Part shown: positions 17,193 through 26,103 of the stretch, piece by piece
How positions within the stretch are numbered: the stretch's first letter is position 1
Layout: every line of letters begins with the position of its first letter
Assembly (NCBI RefSeq): GCF_007992495.1
Contig: NZ_BKAJ01000003.1
Coordinates: forward strand, 1-64,000
Direction of reading: 5' to 3'
DNA from: Reyranella soli
GTDB lineage: Bacteria > Pseudomonadota > Alphaproteobacteria > Reyranellales > Reyranellaceae
Length of the DNA: 64,000 nt
Program-made: the position numbers and the translations under genes
Notes under the pieces: model-generated
The model's input: only the letters and a program-made list of their open reading frames with translations
Told to the model about the DNA's origin: nothing
Databases searched by the model: none

Positions 17193-17516
17193 TCAGGCCG
17201 GCGAATAGAGCTCTTCCGCGACCTCCACGACTTCGCGCGTGCGCGTTATGCCTGTTCCCCAGACACGGTCGAAATCCGCCATCTGCGTGGCGAGCGCCGA
17301 GGAATCCAGAATCGCATCGGCCTCTTCGACGCTGGCGAACTCGTAAAGGGCGATATGGACGAGAGGATTGGTCCGGCTCCAGCAACGCCATGCGCGCTGC
17401 GCATGATAAAGCCTCACGCCATTGGGTAGGTGTTCGGTACTGTACCAACTGTCAAACTGCTGCCGATCAGCCATGTTGGTCAGTCTCGCCCGAACGATGA
17501 GAACGGCTGTAGCCAT
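17193..17516 (-). CDS. Small protein, possible dimeric alpha-beta barrel
   Basis: The 107-residue cytoplasmic product has a layout typical of ferredoxin-like dimeric alpha-beta barrels of the EthD/DUF4286 type: an opening strand ATAVLIVRARL, then DSWYSTEHLPNGVRLYH with a conserved-looking His, and a second strand NPLVHIALYEFASVEEA. Such proteins bind or decarboxylate small aromatic ligands, but the assignment is by pattern only. GGAGG precedes the ATG at 17516 by five bases. It is upstream of the SDR gene on the same strand, so it may act on the same substrate. Confidence 0.65.
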   Translation of the reverse strand: MATAVLIVRARLTNMADRQQFDSWYSTEHLPNGVRLYHAQRAWRCWSRTNPLVHIALYEFASVEEADAILDSSALATQMADFDRVWGTGITRTREVVEVAEELYSPA

Positions 17517-17664
17517 GGGCACCTCCGCAGCGGCGTTTCCTTGGAGCTAGAGACTATTGGCGGCCGGCACGTCAGGGAAGCCGACATCGTGCATCTCTGA
17601 GGCAACCCTCGGCCTGGCGGCTCCGTTGATGGCGCGCTGGATGCCCAGCGGAGCCCCTTCAGGC

Positions 17665-19197
17665 ATGAGCGATCAGCCCGCCGACCTAAGCGCTCTCTCC
17701 GTCACAACCGCCGAGCCGCTGCGGCAAGGGCTGCTCACCCCGACGGTCATCGCCGCCACGGGCCTCGCCGCCATCCTGACGCTTGCCGCCGTCGATGCGG
17801 CGCTGCGCGGACCCTGGCTCGACGAGTTCTGGACCCTTGAGCTTTCGGATACCCGCAAAGGCCTGTCGGCGCTGGTCTGGGACGGCTGGATGCGCGATGC
17901 CCATCCGCCGGTCTTCAACGCCTGGGCGACCCTGCTTGCCTCGCTGGGCATCACCTCGATCCCGGCCGGACGCCTGGTCTCCAATATGCTCGTCGCCGGC
18001 CTGATGATCCTGGCGGCCTTCCGCCTGTCGCGGCGAATACCCGGGCAGGCGGGTTTCGCCGCTGCCCTGCTGCTGCTCACCCTGTCGCTGCCGCAGGCGA
18101 TGGAATCCTTCGCCGTCTACCGGTCCTATTTCTGGCAGATAGCGGCGATCGGCACGCTGGCCCTGGTCGCCCGCCATGTCGCCGCGGCCAAGTCCGACCT
18201 CGCTTGGCGCCGTGACCTCGATGTGGCCGCGATCGCCGCGCTGGCGACGGTCGGCTCGATCGGCATCCACTATGTCGGTGCGCTGTTCGGCGGCCTTCTG
18301 GCCGCGGCCATCGCCGTCTGTGCCTTCGCCAGGGGGCTGCGGCGGTGGGCAACCCTGGTCCTGGCGACGGCGGCGCTGTCGAGCCTGTTCATCGCCACCA
18401 GCGTCGCGCTGCAGATGCCGAGCTGGGCGGCGCAGTTCGATCACAGCTGGATCGACCTGCCCGGCCTTGCCGCGCTCGGCGTGCTGGGGTCGCTCGCCGC
18501 GGCACCGCTCTGGCTCAATCCCGTGCCTCTGGCCGGCCTCTGGCTGGGCCGGGAGCGGGCCGGCGATGCGTCGCAGGCCTGGTTCGTCGCCATGATCGGT
18601 ATCGTCCTGGCCGTCGGCATGGCCATCGTGTTCGCCGTCCATCTCGTCCAGCCGATCGTGGTTGATCGCTATCTCTTCGCCGTCCCGGTGCTGGTGTGCG
18701 CGCTGCTGGCCGTGCCGGCCGCGCGGCTTGCACGGGATCGATGGCTGTTCGGCCTGCTGGCGCTGGTGGCGGTGGCAGGCGCGGCGCGGCCGATGATCGA
18801 GACCGGCATCAGGCCCCTGTGGCGCGAGAATGCCCGGACGATCGCAGCCATCGTCGCCGGCTGTCCGACCACCCAGGTCTACGCCGCCAGCGGCTGGGCG
18901 CTGGGACCGGCCGCCGAGACCCGCGCAGCGCGGCGCGAAGACCCGGTCTTCGAACAGGCCTACCGGTCGCTCGCTGCGTCCGCGGGCTTTTCCGTCCGTT
19001 TCATCGGCCAGGGCGGCAGTGCACAGGCGACGCCGGGCGCCTGCCCGGTGCTGCTGTGGTACGAGCATACGCCCAACGAGGCGGAGGACGACCTGCCGTG
19101 GGCGATCGAGGCGGCCGGCTTCAGCGGACTGGAAGGCGCCCGCATCTCGGTGATGCGCAGCGCCACGGGCTTCGTGCTGCGCGCCGACCGGCCATAG
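17665..19197 (+). CDS. Polytopic membrane protein, GT39/ArnT-like glycosyltransferase candidate
   Basis: The product of about 510 residues has around ten predicted membrane segments. The first external loop carries PWLDEFWTLE followed by DAHPPVFNAW, the acidic pair plus DxHPP arrangement seen in GT-C enzymes (ArnT, PMT) that transfer sugars from polyprenyl phosphates. The soluble C-terminus (after residue 400) is short. The sugar and acceptor are unknown, and no lipid-A or O-antigen gene is nearby. The start at 17665 was picked because it begins the well-behaved part; earlier in-frame starts exist at 17557 and 17641. Confidence 0.7.
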   Translation: MSDQPADLSALSVTTAEPLRQGLLTPTVIAATGLAAILTLAAVDAALRGPWLDEFWTLELSDTRKGLSALVWDGWMRDAHPPVFNAWATLLASLGITSIPAGRLVSNMLVAGLMILAAFRLSRRIPGQAGFAAALLLLTLSLPQAMESFAVYRSYFWQIAAIGTLALVARHVAAAKSDLAWRRDLDVAAIAALATVGSIGIHYVGALFGGLLAAAIAVCAFARGLRRWATLVLATAALSSLFIATSVALQMPSWAAQFDHSWIDLPGLAALGVLGSLAAAPLWLNPVPLAGLWLGRERAGDASQAWFVAMIGIVLAVGMAIVFAVHLVQPIVVDRYLFAVPVLVCALLAVPAARLARDRWLFGLLALVAVAGAARPMIETGIRPLWRENARTIAAIVAGCPTTQVYAASGWALGPAAETRAARREDPVFEQAYRSLAASAGFSVRFIGQGGSAQATPGACPVLLWYEHTPNEAEDDLPWAIEAAGFSGLEGARISVMRSATGFVLRADRP

Positions 19198-19216
19198 GGA
19201 CCATCAAAGGGGACCG

Positions 19217-19852
19217 TCAAACGAGACGCAGATGGCTGCCGGACCGCGCCTTGCGCAGGTCCGCCTCCAGGTCGTCCTTCTTCTTTCGCCAGCGCGCGTC
19301 CTCCGCTTGCGCTTTCTTGTCGAGCGCGGCGCGTTCCTTTTCGATCTCCCCGCGTTTCGCCTCGTGCTCCTGCCGGCCTTCTTCGAGCGCGGCTTCGGCG
19401 GCAGCGACCGCCCGCTCGCGGCGCTCGCGTTCTTTCTGCCGGGCCGCTTCCTCCTTGCGGCGCTCGCTGTCGCGTCGTTGCTGCTCCTTCTCGAAAGCCC
19501 GGGCAGCCTCGCGGGCCGCCTTGTCGTCGACGGGCTTCGGCGGCGGCTCGTGCTTCTTCGGCGCCGGCCGCTTCGCCGCCGGTCGCGGCGTGCTGGTGAC
19601 GGGCAAGTCCGTGGGGAGCTTGGCATGTTCGCCGAAGGCGCCGTTCGAGCCGACCGGCCGCCGCAGGACGACGCCGGGACGCGCCATCGTCGCGGCAACG
19701 ATCTTCGGATCGTCGGAGAGCTTGGCGAAGCCATGCTGGAAGAGATTGTTCTTCGAGCCCCAGGCGTCCAACGCCGCCTTCATCGACGGTGCGGCGACGG
19801 CGAGATCGAAGAATCCCGCTGAGGTCGTATAGGTCTTGAGCTTCCGGGCCAT
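19217..19852 (-). CDS. Coiled-coil protein of the alphaproteobacterial TolA-annotated type
   Basis: The 211-residue product has a conserved N-terminal domain (MARKLKTYTTSAGFFDLAVA, residues 1-60) and then a long charged segment, residues about 95-205, made of Glu/Lys/Arg/Ala heptads that will form a coiled coil. Similar proteins in Bradyrhizobium and relatives are labelled cell envelope biogenesis TolA on the basis of the coiled coil alone. There is no membrane anchor, so a TolA role is unlikely. The conserved head may be a nucleic-acid or protein binding domain. It is convergent with the membrane protein gene upstream. Confidence 0.75.
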   Translation of the reverse strand: MARKLKTYTTSAGFFDLAVAAPSMKAALDAWGSKNNLFQHGFAKLSDDPKIVAATMARPGVVLRRPVGSNGAFGEHAKLPTDLPVTSTPRPAAKRPAPKKHEPPPKPVDDKAAREAARAFEKEQQRRDSERRKEEAARQKERERRERAVAAAEAALEEGRQEHEAKRGEIEKERAALDKKAQAEDARWRKKKDDLEADLRKARSGSHLRLV

Positions 19853-19968
19853 GGGTTCCGCGCTTTCCTGCAGCGCAACATTACCCGATTGCAGGAGGTT
19901 CCGGGCAACGGGCTCATTGGCCCCGGCATTGAAATCTCAGTGTTGCGCTCACATTGGAGGAGGAGACC

Positions 19969-20160
19969 GTGACGCCCGTTAAGCCCGCTCTGTTGGCGCG
20001 CTGGGCTTGCCTTGGTGCGCTCGTCACCGTTCTCGCCGGCTGCGAGGGCGAAGGAATCACTGCCTGGAGGAAGGACGATCCCGGCGGCATCTACCCGGCC
20101 GGAGAGATGAGTGGTGAGCCTGCATTCGGCATCGGATGGCGGCACCGCCTGTATCGATGA
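19969..20160 (+). CDS. Very small lipoprotein
   Basis: The 63-residue product has a lipoprotein signal ending in VLAGC and a short hydrophilic tail of about 40 residues. A GTG start at 19969 is preferred because GGAGGAGGAG lies just before it. Proteins of this size and type in alphaproteobacteria are usually unassigned; it would be anchored in the envelope. Confidence 0.55.
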   Translation: MTPVKPALLARWACLGALVTVLAGCEGEGITAWRKDDPGGIYPAGEMSGEPAFGIGWRHRLYR

Positions 20161-20471
20161 CACTGAGTGCAGTCAGTGCATGCAAAGAATTTTGGCGTGA
20201 TACGGTCCGCCAAAATCGCCGCCGTGCGTTTTGAGCTTGTGCGGCAATAGAACTTTAGTTATTATTCAGTTATAAGACGCACGCTCGGCGACGTCCTTTG
20301 CATGCCCCAACCATCACAGCGGATCCCGCACGCGCTGCCACGCCCACGACCGGGCGCGACAAGCGTGCGCAATTTGCTGTCTCATCCTGGGTGCACGCCA
20401 CCCTTGAGGGGGGTAGCGCAACATGCGGGAACTGCGCTAATTCCCCCCGCAAGCCGCCTGCAGTGCAGGCG
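20161..20471. other. Gene-free stretch with a 9-base inverted repeat
   Basis: I see no gene here. Positions 20189-20197 (ATTTTGGCG) and 20208-20216 (CGCCAAAAT) form a perfect inverted repeat with a 10-base spacer, which could be an operator or a weak terminator for the small lipoprotein gene. The part 20220-20275 is unusually AT-rich (TTTAGTTATTATTCAGTTATAA). The rest, to cinA's stop, shows nothing recognisable. Confidence 0.5.
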
Positions 20472-21710
20472 TCAGCGTCGCTCGAAGTCGATGCGCTCGT
20501 CGACCGGCAGGCCGAGCAGGTGACGGCGCAGGCAGTCCAGCCCCATCTCGACCGCGCCGGCGCGGATCCAGTCGCGGTTGCCGATCAGGCGCGCCTGGCG
20601 GGCGACAGTGCCGCTGCCGTCGGCGATGCCGATGCAGACCGTGCCGCCGAAATCGGGCCGCTCGGGGCCTTCGTCGAGGTCGATCAGCAGGGCGAGCGCA
20701 TGGCTGGCGCGGCTTTCGTCGCGCAGCTTGCGGCCGACCGATTGCGCGGCCTCGGCCGACACGCCGTTGATGCCGAGCTCGCCCGGATCGCGCGTGACGA
20801 CGCCCTTGCGGAAGATCCTCTCGGCGCCGGGCAGGGGCGCCAGCCGCGCCGCCATGTGGCCGCCGCTGAACATCTCCGCCGTGGCCAGGGTGAGGCCGCG
20901 CTCGAGCAGCGCCGCCAGCACCACGCCCTCCAGCGTCTGGTTGTCCTCGGCAATGATGAAGTTGCCGAGGCGCTTGCGCACCTCAGCCTCGACCGGCGCC
21001 AGCCTGATGTTCAGGTCGGCCTCGCTGTCGCTATGGATGGCGAGCTTGGTCTCGAGCTCGGGATAGTGCGCCTGGAAGCCGAGCTTGATGTGGCCGTTCT
21101 GGAAGGCCGGGATGTCGCTCAGCATGCCGTCGGCGCGCGACTCGCCGATGCCGAAGGTGTGGAAGCGTTTCAGCCGCGTCACGCCGGTGATGCCGCCGAT
21201 CTTGAGCAGGCGCGGGATCAGCTGTTCCTCGAGCATGAGGCGCATCTCGCGCGGCACGCCCGGGGTGAAGAAGAAACGGGCCTTGCCGATGGTGACGGCG
21301 AAGCCGCAGGCCGTGCCAATCGGATTGTCGATGAACTCGGCGTTCTCCGGCAGCATCGCCTGCTTCTTGTTGTTGGGCGGCATGACGCGACCGCGCCGCG
21401 CGTAGTTCTGCTCCATGCGCGTCATCCAGTGCTCGTTCAGCACCAGCGGGACGCCGCACGCCTCGGCCGCCACCTCCTGGGAGAGGTCGTCGACGGTGGG
21501 GCCGAGCCCGCCATTGACGATCACCGCGTCGGCACGCTCGCCGGCCTGGTGAAAGGCCTGCAGCAGGCTTTCCCGGTCGTCGCCGACGGTGGTGCCCCAG
21601 TGCACGGTGAGCCCGACTTCGCCGAGCCGCCGCGCCATGTGGCTGTAGTTTGTGTTGATGGTCTTGCCGGTGAGGATCTCGTCGCCGGTGCACAGGATTT
21701 CGACACGCAT
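20472..21710 (-). CDS. cinA: CinA family protein (MoCF domain plus CinA C-terminal domain)
   Basis: The 412-residue product has the N-terminal molybdopterin-binding-like domain (VEILCTGDEILTGKTINTN, then VIVNGGLGPTVDDLSQE) and a C-terminal CinA domain from about residue 255. Full-length CinA proteins act as NMN deamidase and/or ADP-ribose pyrophosphatase in pyridine nucleotide recycling. In the second domain the usual AESCTGG motif reads ATAEMFSGGHMAAR, so the catalytic Ser-containing loop differs and the deamidase activity is uncertain. The start ATG at 21710 fits the family N-terminus. It is divergent from the RraA-like gene. Confidence 0.85.
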   Translation of the reverse strand: MRVEILCTGDEILTGKTINTNYSHMARRLGEVGLTVHWGTTVGDDRESLLQAFHQAGERADAVIVNGGLGPTVDDLSQEVAAEACGVPLVLNEHWMTRMEQNYARRGRVMPPNNKKQAMLPENAEFIDNPIGTACGFAVTIGKARFFFTPGVPREMRLMLEEQLIPRLLKIGGITGVTRLKRFHTFGIGESRADGMLSDIPAFQNGHIKLGFQAHYPELETKLAIHSDSEADLNIRLAPVEAEVRKRLGNFIIAEDNQTLEGVVLAALLERGLTLATAEMFSGGHMAARLAPLPGAERIFRKGVVTRDPGELGINGVSAEAAQSVGRKLRDESRASHALALLIDLDEGPERPDFGGTVCIGIADGSGTVARQARLIGNRDWIRAGAVEMGLDCLRRHLLGLPVDERIDFERR

Positions 21711-21819
21711 GCGGGGACAGTAGCTGACCGCCTGCAACGAAACCACCTCGCGGAGACGGCCGTTGCCGGAGTTCCCCGCGGCCGGCTAGGGTCTCGCCAA
21801 CCCAAGGGGAGGATTTTCA

Positions 21820-22533
21820 ATGACGACGCTTTCATCCGATCTGCGCGAGGCCTTGGCCAAGGTCGGCACCTCGACGCTGACCGGCGTGCTGAACCGGCGT
21901 GGCCTCAAGAGCATGACGCTGTTCGACGTGTGGCCGCTGCGGCCCGAGCAGCCGCGCCTGGTCGGCATCGCTTTCACCATGCGATTCATTCCCTCGCGCG
22001 AGGACATGGACGGTCCCACCTCCAAGAACCGCTCGACCATCCAGCCGCAGGCGATGGAGGAATGCCCGCCCGGCCATGTGCTGATGATCGATTCGCGCGG
22101 CGATTCGCGGGCGGCCTCGGCGGGCGACCTCTATGTCGGCCGGCTGAAGGCGAGGGGTGCCGCGGGCATCGTCACCGACGGCGGCTTTCGCGACACCGAC
22201 GGCGTGTTCAAGACCGGCCTGCCGGCCTACCATCGCCGGCCGTCCTCGCCGCCGAGCCCGATCGCCCACCGGCCGATCGACCTGCAGTTGCCGATCGCCT
22301 GCGGCGGCGTCGCCGTCTATCCGGGCGACATCGTGGTCGGCGACCGCGATGCCGTGCTGGTGATCCCGCCGGACATCGTCGAGGCGGTGGCCCAGGAAGC
22401 GCTCGACACCTACCACTACGAGGAGTTCGCCGAAGCCGAAGTGGCGCGCGGCCGCTCCCTCAAGGGCCTGTTCCCCGCCGCCGGCGAGGAAGCCAAGCGC
22501 GACTACGAGGAGTGGAAGAAGAAAAAGGGCTGA
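21820..22533 (+). CDS. RraA family protein (class II aldolase-type)
   Basis: The 237-residue product has the RraA/HMG-aldolase fold: the GVLNRRGL N-terminal block, the substrate-site segment GRLKARGAAGIVTDGGFRD with the Arg-Asp pair that binds the metal and substrate in family aldolases, and a DIVVGDRDAVLVIPP strand. In this genomic context a 4-hydroxy-4-methyl-2-oxoglutarate aldolase or oxaloacetate decarboxylase role is more likely than RNase E inhibition, but this is by family only. AGGGGAGG precedes the ATG at 21820. It is followed by a family-A palindrome that can terminate it. Confidence 0.85.
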   Translation: MTTLSSDLREALAKVGTSTLTGVLNRRGLKSMTLFDVWPLRPEQPRLVGIAFTMRFIPSREDMDGPTSKNRSTIQPQAMEECPPGHVLMIDSRGDSRAASAGDLYVGRLKARGAAGIVTDGGFRDTDGVFKTGLPAYHRRPSSPPSPIAHRPIDLQLPIACGGVAVYPGDIVVGDRDAVLVIPPDIVEAVAQEALDTYHYEEFAEAEVARGRSLKGLFPAAGEEAKRDYEEWKKKKG

Positions 22534-22545
22534 CGCCTTCTGGGA

Positions 22546-22590
22546 GCGCGGGCCTCCGGCCCGCTGATGATGCGGGCCGGAGGCCCGCGC
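22546..22590. repeat. Family A dispersed palindrome
   Basis: Arms 22546-22564 and 22572-22590 (GCGCGGGCCTCCGGCCCGC and its complement) are a perfect 19-base inverted repeat around a 7-base loop. It lies between convergent genes and probably also serves as a bidirectional terminator. Confidence 0.88.
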
Positions 22591-22595
22591 TTCCA

Positions 22596-22982
22596 TCACG
22601 CCAGCGTCGTCCTGATCTCCAGCCCACCCTTCAAGGTCAGCGTCACCGGCGTGCGCTCGGCGATGTCGGCCATGCGCTTCTTCTGCTCGGCGTCGACTCC
22701 GCCCTCGATGGTGAGCACGCGATCGATGTGCTGCTTGTCGCCCTCGCGCACGAAATGCACGTCGGCGTGCACCGCCGTCACCGGCCACTGCTTGCGCTCG
22801 GCATACATCCGCAGCGTGATTGCCGTGCACGCCGCCAGCGCCGAGGTCAGGAGCTCATAGGGCCCCGGCCCGACATCCTTGCCGCCCAACGCCGGTCCTT
22901 CGTCTGCAGTCAGCCGGTGATGGCCGGTGACGATGGCGGTCTGGTAGTTGGTCGTGCCGATGCTTGCCTTGGCGTGCGCCAT
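22596..22982 (-). CDS. OsmC family protein lacking the second cysteine
   Basis: The 128-residue product has the OsmC/Ohr fold, with PGPYELLTSALAACTAI holding the first conserved Cys (Cys52). The position where OsmC/Ohr peroxidases have the second Cys (AEKCPV pattern) reads AERTPV, with Thr111. It therefore should not form the family's disulfide and may not reduce organic hydroperoxides in the usual way. Many one-Cys OsmC-like proteins of unknown role exist. GGAGG lies five bases before the ATG at 22982. It is 27 bases from the histone-like gene downstream on the same strand. Confidence 0.85.
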   Translation of the reverse strand: MAHAKASIGTTNYQTAIVTGHHRLTADEGPALGGKDVGPGPYELLTSALAACTAITLRMYAERKQWPVTAVHADVHFVREGDKQHIDRVLTIEGGVDAEQKKRMADIAERTPVTLTLKGGLEIRTTLA

Positions 22983-23009
22983 GCTCACCTCCGTCGCGGA
23001 TGCGGCAGT

Positions 23010-23270
23010 CTAGCGGCGTGCGCGCTTGGCGGCTTTCCTGGCGGCCTTGGGTGCGACCTTTCGTGCGACCTTCCGGACGCTGCGCTTGGCCCGCGACACG
23101 GCCTTGCGGGTGGACTTCTTCGCCGCCTTCTTCTTGGTCGTGACCTTGCGCTTACCGGCGCCGATCTTGCGATTGACTGCCTGGACCGCTTGGCGACCGG
23201 TCCTCACGATCGCCAGCTCGGCGCGCACCACTGCATCGGCGACGGTGTCGACGATCCTGTTCTTGGCCAT
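23010..23270 (-). CDS. Histone-H1-like, Lys/Ala-rich basic protein
   Basis: The 86-residue product has a short ordered head (MAKNRIVDTVADAVVRAEL, residues 1-35) and then a tail almost wholly of Lys, Arg and Ala (AAKKSTRKAVSRAKRSVRK, then KAARKAAKRARR). This matches H1-like nucleoid proteins of proteobacteria, which bind DNA nonspecifically through the tail. It may condense DNA or affect transcription. An AGGGGA site precedes the ATG at 23270. It sits between the OsmC-like gene and the FAD oxidoreductase on the same strand. Confidence 0.75.
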   Translation of the reverse strand: MAKNRIVDTVADAVVRAELAIVRTGRQAVQAVNRKIGAGKRKVTTKKKAAKKSTRKAVSRAKRSVRKVARKVAPKAARKAAKRARR

Positions 23271-23336
23271 TTGTCGTTTGTCCCCTGCGTGACTCGCGTC
23301 GGGCAACGCTGCAGCATCGCCGAGGTTGCGAACCCT

Positions 23337-24446
23337 TTAGCGATACATCCGCATCCACTTGCGATCGATGTGGTCCTTCCACCACCACACCCATCGTCCT
23401 TCGATCGCCCAGCTGCCGCGCGTGGCGACGGCACGGCCATCGCCCGTGCCGAGGATGGAGAGATAGCGACGCTGCGGTACGAAGGGCTGCGGCTGCTCGC
23501 CGTTGAGCACGCGCCGCAGGTTGTCGGCCAACGGCGGCCCCTGGCGCACCGCGAAGACGCCGGCCTTGGGCCGGCGGTGCTCGAGCACGGTAGCGCAGTC
23601 GCCGGCGGCGAAGATGCGGTCATCGCCAGTCGAGGCAAGCGTGGCGTCGACGGCCAGGAAGCCACGCTCGTCGAGCGGCAGGCCGGTATCGGCGAACCAC
23701 GGCGCGGCACTCGCCTCGGTGACGACGAACACTGCGTCGGCCTGGTGCCATTGGCCGTCCGCCAGCCGGACCGCGCCGCGCTCGATGCGCTCAGCGCCGC
23801 TCTGCTCGAGCAGCCGGATGCCGCGGCGCTGGAAGATCGCCCGCAATCGCCGGCGCGCCGCTTGCGCCTGGCCCATCAGGATCTCGTCCTTGGTGACGAG
23901 CGTCACCTGCAGATCGGCTGCCTTCGCCACGTCGCGCAGCCGATGGTCGATCGCCAGCGCCAGCTCGACGCCGCCAGCGCCGCCGCCGATCACCATGACG
24001 TTGAGCGGCCCCAGCCAGGTCTCCATGCGGCCACAGAACTCGAGCCAGCGTCGGCCCAGCTCGGCGATCGGCTTCACCGGGATCGCCCCTTGTTCCGCGC
24101 GCTCGATCGTGCCGACGTTGGGCGCCGAGCCGACGTCGATCGACAGCAGGTCGTAGTCGAGCGCCGGCCGATCCTTCAGGAGCACGCGCCGCGCCGCGCG
24201 ATCGATGCCGGTCGCCTCGGCATGGACCAGTCGCGCGTGGGCCCGCTGGCAGAGCCGTGCCAGGTCGATGTGGCACTCCTCGAAGCTGTAAAGGCCGGCG
24301 ACGAAGCCCGGGATCATGCCGGAGTAGGGCGTCTCGATATCGCGGCCGACCAGCGTCACCTCGGCGTCCGCCAGCGGCCTGTCACCGAACTGCTTCAGGA
24401 CGTGGACGTGGGCATGGCCGCCGCCGATCAGCACCAGATGTCGCAT
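23337..24446 (-). CDS. NAD(P)/FAD-dependent oxidoreductase, SelD-N type
   Basis: The 369-residue product begins with the FAD site VLIGGGHAHVHVLKQFG followed by VTLVGRDIETPYSGMIPGF, the pattern of the NDH-2-like domain that is fused to selenide water dikinase in some bacteria. A second dinucleotide site follows near residue 145 (VMVIGGGAGGVELALAI) and the conserved DRIFAAGDCA block comes near 275. It should be a soluble or peripheral NAD(P)H dehydrogenase of unknown acceptor. No SelD domain or selenium gene follows here. It is divergent from the membrane-protein gene across an AT-rich gap. Confidence 0.87.
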   Translation of the reverse strand: MRHLVLIGGGHAHVHVLKQFGDRPLADAEVTLVGRDIETPYSGMIPGFVAGLYSFEECHIDLARLCQRAHARLVHAEATGIDRAARRVLLKDRPALDYDLLSIDVGSAPNVGTIERAEQGAIPVKPIAELGRRWLEFCGRMETWLGPLNVMVIGGGAGGVELALAIDHRLRDVAKAADLQVTLVTKDEILMGQAQAARRRLRAIFQRRGIRLLEQSGAERIERGAVRLADGQWHQADAVFVVTEASAAPWFADTGLPLDERGFLAVDATLASTGDDRIFAAGDCATVLEHRRPKAGVFAVRQGPPLADNLRRVLNGEQPQPFVPQRRYLSILGTGDGRAVATRGSWAIEGRWVWWWKDHIDRKWMRMYR

Positions 24447-24549
24447 CACCGATCGGTATATCCGACGATCGCTGGTACTGGTACGCCCATGAAAAATGTT
24501 GTATATCAATCCTTTATATCAATTTCTTTCAGTATTTTCGGAGCTACTG
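24447..24549. promoter_or_regulatory. AT-rich divergent intergenic region
   Basis: This 103-base gap between divergent starts is markedly AT-rich for this genome, mainly 24490-24540 (runs such as TTGTATATCAATCC and TTTATATCAATTTC). It must hold the promoters for both genes. I could not fix -35/-10 pairs with good spacing. Confidence 0.4.
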
Positions 24550-26065
24550 ATGGCCGACATTTCCGGCCCCTCCGTTTCTCTCGAGCCAGCTCGCGGCAGG
24601 ACGTCCTCCCGCTCGGGCGCCCGCTCCATCTGGGCGGTGTCGTGGCCGGTCCTGATCGGCCTTGCGGTGTTCGTGTTCCTGAACAACCCGTCGGGCCTGC
24701 CGCTCTTGAGCGACCCCGACACGCATTGGCACATCACCGTCGGCAACTGGATCCTGGCGCACGGCGCGGTGCCCACGGTCGACGCCTACTCCTTCACCTT
24801 CACCGGCCAGCCCTGGATCGCCAAGGAGTGGCTGTCGCAGATCCTGCTGGCGCTGGCCTTCAACCTCGGCGGCTGGGGCGGCGTGACCGTTCTTGCGTCC
24901 GCCGTGATCGGCTTCACCTTCGCGTTGCTGCCGCGCCTGCTGATGCGCGACATCCGGCCGTTGCCGGCGCCGCTGTTCACGGCGGCCGCGGCGGTCATGA
25001 CGGCGCCGCACCTGCTGGCCCGCCCGCACATGCTGGTGTTCCCGCTGATCCTCCTGTGGGTCGCGGGCCTGGTGCGTGCCGTCGAGCAGCGCCGGGCGCC
25101 CGATCTCTGGCTGCTGTTGGTCATGCTCCTGTGGGCCAACATGCATGGCGGCTTCACGCTCGGCCTGCTGTTGGCGGGAGCCTTCGCGCTCGATGCCCTG
25201 GTCGGTGCGCGAGACGCCGCCGAGAGGCGCTCCCTGTTCGTCGCCTGGGCCAAGTTCGGCGTTGCCGCGCTGGTGGCGGCCTGCATCACGCCCTATGAAC
25301 CGGAATCGATCCTGGTGACGTCGCGCATCTTCGGCTTCGGCGAGGCCTTGCGCCTGATCACCGAGTGGCGTCTGCCCGACTTCCAGAAGCAGCCGTTGCA
25401 GGAGCTGGTGCTGCTGGTGGCGCTCTACCTCGCGCTGTCGCGCGGGCTGAAGCTGCCGCTCGTTCGACTGCTGATCGTGCTCGGGCTGGTGCATCTCTTC
25501 CTGCAGTACGCCCGCAACGCCGAGCTCATGGCGACACTGGCGCCGCTCGCGACCGCCCTTGCTGGCGCGGCAGTTCCCGGCGATCGCCGCGCAGCCGCGG
25601 GCGTCCGGCCGCTTCGACATGTTCTCCCGTCCGTCGGGGCCGGCGGGGCTCGCGGCCTGCCTCGGCGTCGCGGGCCTGCTGGCGGGCGTGCTGATCGGGC
25701 TCGGCCGCGTCGCACCGCCACTCGAGAATTCGCCCACCGCCGCCATCGCCTTCGCACGCGACGCCGGCCTCACCAAGGGCCGCGTGTTCAATCACTACGG
25801 CTTCGGCGGCTATCTGATCAGCGCCGGTATCCCGACCTTCATCGATGGCCGCGGCGAGCTCTATGGCGGCGACTTCGTCAAGCGCCATGTCGAGGCCGTG
25901 GCGCTGCGCGGCGAGGAGCCGCTGGAGGCGATGCTCGATCGCTACACCATCGACTGGACATTGCTGATGCCGGAGCAGGCTGCCAACCGGTTGCTGGCGC
26001 GCCTGCCCGGCTGGCGCCGCGCCTACAGCGACGAGGTCGCGACCATCTTCGTGCGCGAGCGTTAA
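24550..26065 (+). pseudogene. Polytopic membrane protein gene with a single frameshift
   Basis: The gene is open in one frame from the ATG at 24550 to about 25557, encoding about 335 residues with some eight membrane segments, beginning with the loop PDTHWHITVGNWILAHGAVP. The clearly related continuation (LLARQFPAIAAQPRASG, further membrane helix, then a soluble domain ending ATIFVRER) is in the next frame, from 25559 to 26065. The switch falls at a CCC run, 25556-25558; removing one C gives a continuous protein of about 504 residues. It is a recent pseudogene or a sequencing error; programmed frameshifting is less likely. The family is uncharacterised and might be GT-C-like. Confidence 0.75.
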
Positions 26066-26070
26066 GCTTT

Positions 26071-26102
26071 CTGGGAGCGCGGGCAGAGGCCCGCGCTCCC
26101 AG
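26071..26102. terminator. Family A hairpin between convergent genes
   Basis: CTGGGAGCGCGGGC (26071-26084) pairs perfectly with 26089-26102 around an AGAG loop. It is the outer part of family A with the central module missing. It sits between the stops of two convergent genes and would stop transcription from either side, although there is no T-run. Confidence 0.75.
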
Positions 26103-26103
26103 T

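Noticed and set aside
19217-19852. A true TolA envelope protein
   Set aside because: It has a long coiled coil but no membrane anchor or TolA C-terminal domain and no tol-pal genes nearby.
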